A stretch of DNA of 8,148 nt from an uncultured Eisenbergiella sp. (GTDB taxonomy: Bacteria; Bacillota; Clostridia; Lachnospirales; Lachnospiraceae), in NCBI GenBank assembly GCA_910585455.1, contig CAJUEL010000083.1, forward strand, positions 1 to 8,148. Reading direction: 5' to 3'. Within the stretch, counting starts at the first letter, position 1, and every line of letters starts with the position of its first letter. The position numbers and the translations under genes were made by a program. Positions 6,519 through 8,148 of this stretch are shown here, piece after piece. Below the pieces are notes generated by a model. That model was given only the letters and a program-made list of their open reading frames with translations. It was not told the origin of the DNA and ran no database searches.

Positions 6519-7844
6519 TTAATTGTTCTCGTCCAAAACAGCCTGTGCCTCTATGGCCGCTTCATCCAATACAGTCTGTATATCCTCATCCGCAACAGTG
6601 CCTACCGCTGTCCTGTCATAAATCGCACTGTTCAGGATACCGTTTACAAGGCTCGCTCCCTTTATCGTTGCAGGTGCGCTCTCATATTCCGCCGCATCAA
6701 AGAATGCCTGCAGATTTTTATCGGGATACTGCTGCAAAAATACTGCTTTTCCATCTTCTGTAACAGGCATTGCCGTAGTTCCGCCGATTATTTCCTGTGC
6801 TTCTTTGGATGTGGATACAAATGCAGCAAACCGCGCCGCTTCCTCCGGATGCTCTGTTGCAGCGCTGATGGAAACGCCGACTACTTCCATTCCTCCGCCG
6901 TTGCCGGGTGCGGGACCAAAATCCCAGTCAAAATCCGTGATTTCCGTGAAATAAGGAAGGTTAAAGGGACCACAATCCAGATAAACGCCTACCAGTCCGC
7001 CCATGAACCATTCTATTACATTCTGTCCTTCCGTTTCCTCACGGCTCGGCGCAAACCCGTATTTATTCACGGCATCCGCACAGAACTGAATCGCGTCAAC
7101 GGCTTCCTTGCTGTTAAAGACAACCTTTCCGCTCTCATCAATTGTCCTGCCGCCGAACTGATAAATCCACTGTCCATAATACGGAGCATTGCTTCCATAT
7201 ATCTCATCGCTGATTCCCGCAATTGCGGTCGCATCCGCTATAAACTGCTCAATGCTGTACGTATCTCCATCCGGACAGGCAACCTCTGCCTGCTCGAATA
7301 ACGCTTTATTGTAAGCGATAACCTTGGTATTGGCCCGCTTGGGGAGTCCATACTGTGTGCCGTTATAATTCAACGCATTTAACGGTACATCAGAAATATA
7401 ACCAGAGGTATCCACCGTGCTCACGTCAATAGCTGCCAGAGCGCCGGAGAAATTCGCCACATGCTCCGAACCGATCGCCATGACGTCCGGAGCCGTATTT
7501 CCCGCTATCATCAGCTGCAGCTTATCCTCATAGCTGGATTCAACATAAACAGGCTCCACAAAAATATCCGGATTCTGCTCCATAAACGCTGCGATGATCG
7601 CTTCCTCCGTCGCCGCCTCATCTGCACTTCCCCAGTAAGAATACTGAATCGTAATCTGGCCATCACTCGCTGTCGCCACCGGCTTCTCCTCTTCATCGGA
7701 AGTATCCTTTGCGGCGCTTTCCACCTCATTCGTATTTCCCGCATCCGCGGCCGGTTGATTGCTCTGTGCAGCATTCCCTCCGCATGCAGTGAGCCCGGCT
7801 ATCATAGCCGTGGCCATTAAAATTGCAAGTACCTTTCTTTTCAT
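6519..7844 (-). CDS. extracellular sugar-binding lipoprotein of an ABC transporter (family 1 solute-binding protein)
   Basis: The 441-residue precursor has a lipoprotein signal: basic MKRK, a hydrophobic core, and lipobox LTAC with the lipidated cysteine at position 21. A flexible Ala/Asn/Glu-rich linker spans about 22-62. The mature domain starts with ITIQYSYWGS at 64-73 and continues with FMEQNPDIFVEPVYV (87-101), GNTAPDVMAIGS (115-126) and YGLPKRANTKVIAYNKALFE (165-184), all classic for family 1 carbohydrate-binding proteins. It captures a sugar at the cell surface and delivers it to the two downstream permeases. AAAGGGG lies 7 nt before the ATG. It is the first gene after the strong promoter and is separated from the permeases by a stem-loop, which fits the usual higher level of binding protein. 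The ligand is not deducible. The downstream debranching-like hydrolase suggests a gluco-oligosaccharide or similar glycoside. Confidence 0.95.
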   Translation of the reverse strand: MKRKVLAILMATAMIAGLTACGGNAAQSNQPAADAGNTNEVESAAKDTSDEEEKPVATASDGQITIQYSYWGSADEAATEEAIIAAFMEQNPDIFVEPVYVESSYEDKLQLMIAGNTAPDVMAIGSEHVANFSGALAAIDVSTVDTSGYISDVPLNALNYNGTQYGLPKRANTKVIAYNKALFEQAEVACPDGDTYSIEQFIADATAIAGISDEIYGSNAPYYGQWIYQFGGRTIDESGKVVFNSKEAVDAIQFCADAVNKYGFAPSREETEGQNVIEWFMGGLVGVYLDCGPFNLPYFTEITDFDWDFGPAPGNGGGMEVVGVSISAATEHPEEAARFAAFVSTSKEAQEIIGGTTAMPVTEDGKAVFLQQYPDKNLQAFFDAAEYESAPATIKGASLVNGILNSAIYDRTAVGTVADEDIQTVLDEAAIEAQAVLDENN

Positions 7845-7858
7845 ATAGATTCCCCTTT

Positions 7859-7872
7859 CCGTATCGTTTCGG
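7859..7872. promoter_or_regulatory. possible LacI-type operator in the leader, imperfect dyad centred on CG
   Basis: On the minus strand CCGAAACGATACGG lies between the promoter and the ribosome binding site. It has the dyad form CCGnAnCGnTnCGG with a central CG, like operators of the LacI/GalR family, and contains the AAnCGnT core of catabolite-response elements, but its outer bases do not fit the cre consensus. A roadblock site for a sugar-responsive repressor is possible. Confidence 0.25.
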
Positions 7873-7887
7873 ATATCATTTTTTGTT

Positions 7888-7907
7888 ATAAATCGCCGGT
7901 GATTTAT
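7888..7907. promoter_or_regulatory. 20-bp palindrome over the predicted transcription start of the sugar operon, candidate operator
   Basis: ATAAATC (7888-7894) and GATTTAT (7901-7907) are exact inverted repeats around a CCGG centre, with a single mismatched pair. The palindrome starts 4 nt past the -10 and covers the predicted start near 7905. Binding there would block transcription of the binding protein, permeases and hydrolases. The regulator is not in the window. The short hairpin potential in the RNA is an alternative explanation. Confidence 0.5.
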
Positions 7908-7911
7908 GATA

Positions 7912-7940
7912 AGTATATTCTATATAGGCAATATTGTCAA
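7912..7940 (-). promoter_or_regulatory. sigma-A promoter of the sugar-uptake operon
   Basis: On the minus strand TTGACA (7940-7935), a 17-nt spacer and TATACT (7917-7912) give an almost consensus promoter. The predicted start is near 7905, leaving a leader of about 60 nt before the ATG at 7844. The -35 lies inside a 13-bp palindrome (ATATTG, one base, CAATAT; 7931-7943) that could hold a second regulator site. As the only strong promoter seen before the operon, it probably drives all genes down to the phosphodiesterase. Confidence 0.8.
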
Positions 7941-7983
7941 TATACAATCTTATATTTCTTTTGTTTTTATGTTATTTTGTGTT

Positions 7984-8018
7984 TTGATATTGATTTTTTT
8001 ATTTTTATATAGTACTAT
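7984..8018 (+). promoter_or_regulatory. possible divergent promoter in AT-rich DNA
   Basis: On the plus strand TTGATA (7984-7989), 18 nt and TATAGT (8008-8013), or alternatively TTGATT, 17 nt and TACTAT (8013-8018), could form a promoter firing toward the right edge. The surrounding DNA is so AT-rich that chance matches are expected. Support comes only from the possible plus-strand gene start at 8085. Confidence 0.25.
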
Positions 8019-8084
8019 TTCATTTGTGACATCCGTAACGATTCGGTAATTTTGCAAACGATATTGTTGAAATTACGAAACAGA

Positions 8085-8148
8085 ATGGAGGATAGTTCAG
8101 ACCTGGCTGAACTGTTATGTAGTGACTTTTGTCAATACCTGAATTGTG
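8085..8148 (+). CDS. possible start of a divergent gene, running off the right edge
   Basis: ATG at 8085 opens a frame reading MEDSSDLAELLCSDFCQYLNC to the end of the window without a stop. The frame is already open from 8013. The DNA from about 8040 is less AT-rich than the preceding 120 bases, as expected at a gene boundary, and a divergently transcribed regulator is a common neighbour of CUT1 operons. Against it, no ribosome binding site is visible before the ATG, and a minus-strand frame is also open from 8148 to a TGA near 8020. I do not recognise the protein. Confidence 0.25.
   Translation, partial: MEDSSDLAELLCSDFCQYLNC
8094..8113. repeat. perfect 7-bp inverted repeat, AGTTCAG/CTGAACT with 6-nt centre
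   Basis: AGTTCAG (8094-8100) and CTGAACT (8107-8113) flank ACCTGG. There is no adjacent U tract on either strand, so it is not a clear terminator. It may be an operator, or chance structure within a gene that begins here. Confidence 0.35.

Larger units (their letters stand above)
7845..8148. other. regulatory region upstream of the sugar operon, no confident gene
   Basis: Of these 304 bases, the first 100 hold the leader, the start-site palindrome and the strong minus-strand promoter. Bases 7945-8020 are a very AT-rich tract with runs of T, possibly curved DNA or an activator-responsive region. From 8040 onward the composition becomes mixed, and there are dyads at 8046-8076 (GTAATTT and AAATTAC, 17 nt apart) and 8094-8113. 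Only a weak plus-strand gene start is proposed at 8085. Confidence 0.6.

Noticed and set aside
6393..7301. 302-codon plus-strand open frame antisense to the binding protein and permease start
   Set aside because: It has no ribosome binding site or recognisable domain and lies opposite a clear lipoprotein gene, so it is a shadow frame.
7859..7872. Catabolite-response element (cre) for CcpA
   Set aside because: Only the AAnCGnT core fits. The outer TG and CA positions are CC and GG, so it is kept only as a weak LacI-type dyad.
8114..8148. Second promoter on the minus strand based on TTGACA near 8136-8131
   Set aside because: No -10-like hexamer lies 16-18 nt downstream. The sequence there reads GTTCAG.

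Overview
The window looks like chromosomal DNA from a gut-type Firmicute, most likely a Lachnospiraceae-like Clostridia. The signs are strong AGGAGG-type ribosome binding sites, a near-consensus sigma-A promoter, a CUT1 sugar transporter without its own ATPase, and a lipoprotein sugar-binding protein. The taxon is inferred from these features, not from a database match. Every well-supported gene lies on the minus strand, so transcription runs from the right edge toward the left.

Right edge (7845-8148): an AT-rich regulatory region. It carries a TTGACA-17-TATACT promoter on the minus strand, a palindrome over the predicted transcription start and another over the -35. A weak possible start of a divergent plus-strand gene runs off the window.

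Main operon (7844 down to 839, minus strand): a solute-binding lipoprotein, two CUT1 permeases overlapping by ATGA, a cytoplasmic (alpha/alpha)6 glycoside hydrolase resembling glycogen-debranching enzymes, a short interval with a hairpin and what looks like a broken small gene, and a cytoplasmic nucleotide pyrophosphatase/phosphodiesterase (NPP) family enzyme with all metal ligands intact. Read as a pathway, an oligosaccharide or glycoside is bound outside, imported with a shared MsmX-type ATPase encoded elsewhere, and cleaved inside. The phosphodiesterase may act on a phosphodiester-bearing substrate or product. That last step is inference. A weak stem-loop after the binding-protein gene probably lowers expression of the downstream genes relative to it.

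Left part (1-838): visibly more AT-rich. It holds the 5' part of a Schlafen/AlbA_2-domain gene with its own extended -10 promoter, surrounded by four copies of a GGGAATAAA-type box in two mirrored pairs, which is a strong operator candidate. Near the left edge this protein stops resembling its family. The outermost 59 bases are less AT-rich and read best as the tail of a plus-strand protein, so a junction such as an insertion or truncation probably lies around 60-95.

The most interesting points are the operator array, the left junction, the phosphodiesterase plus debranching-like hydrolase pairing, and the broken or frameshifted small gene between them. No RNA genes, CRISPR arrays or complete insertion sequences were recognised.
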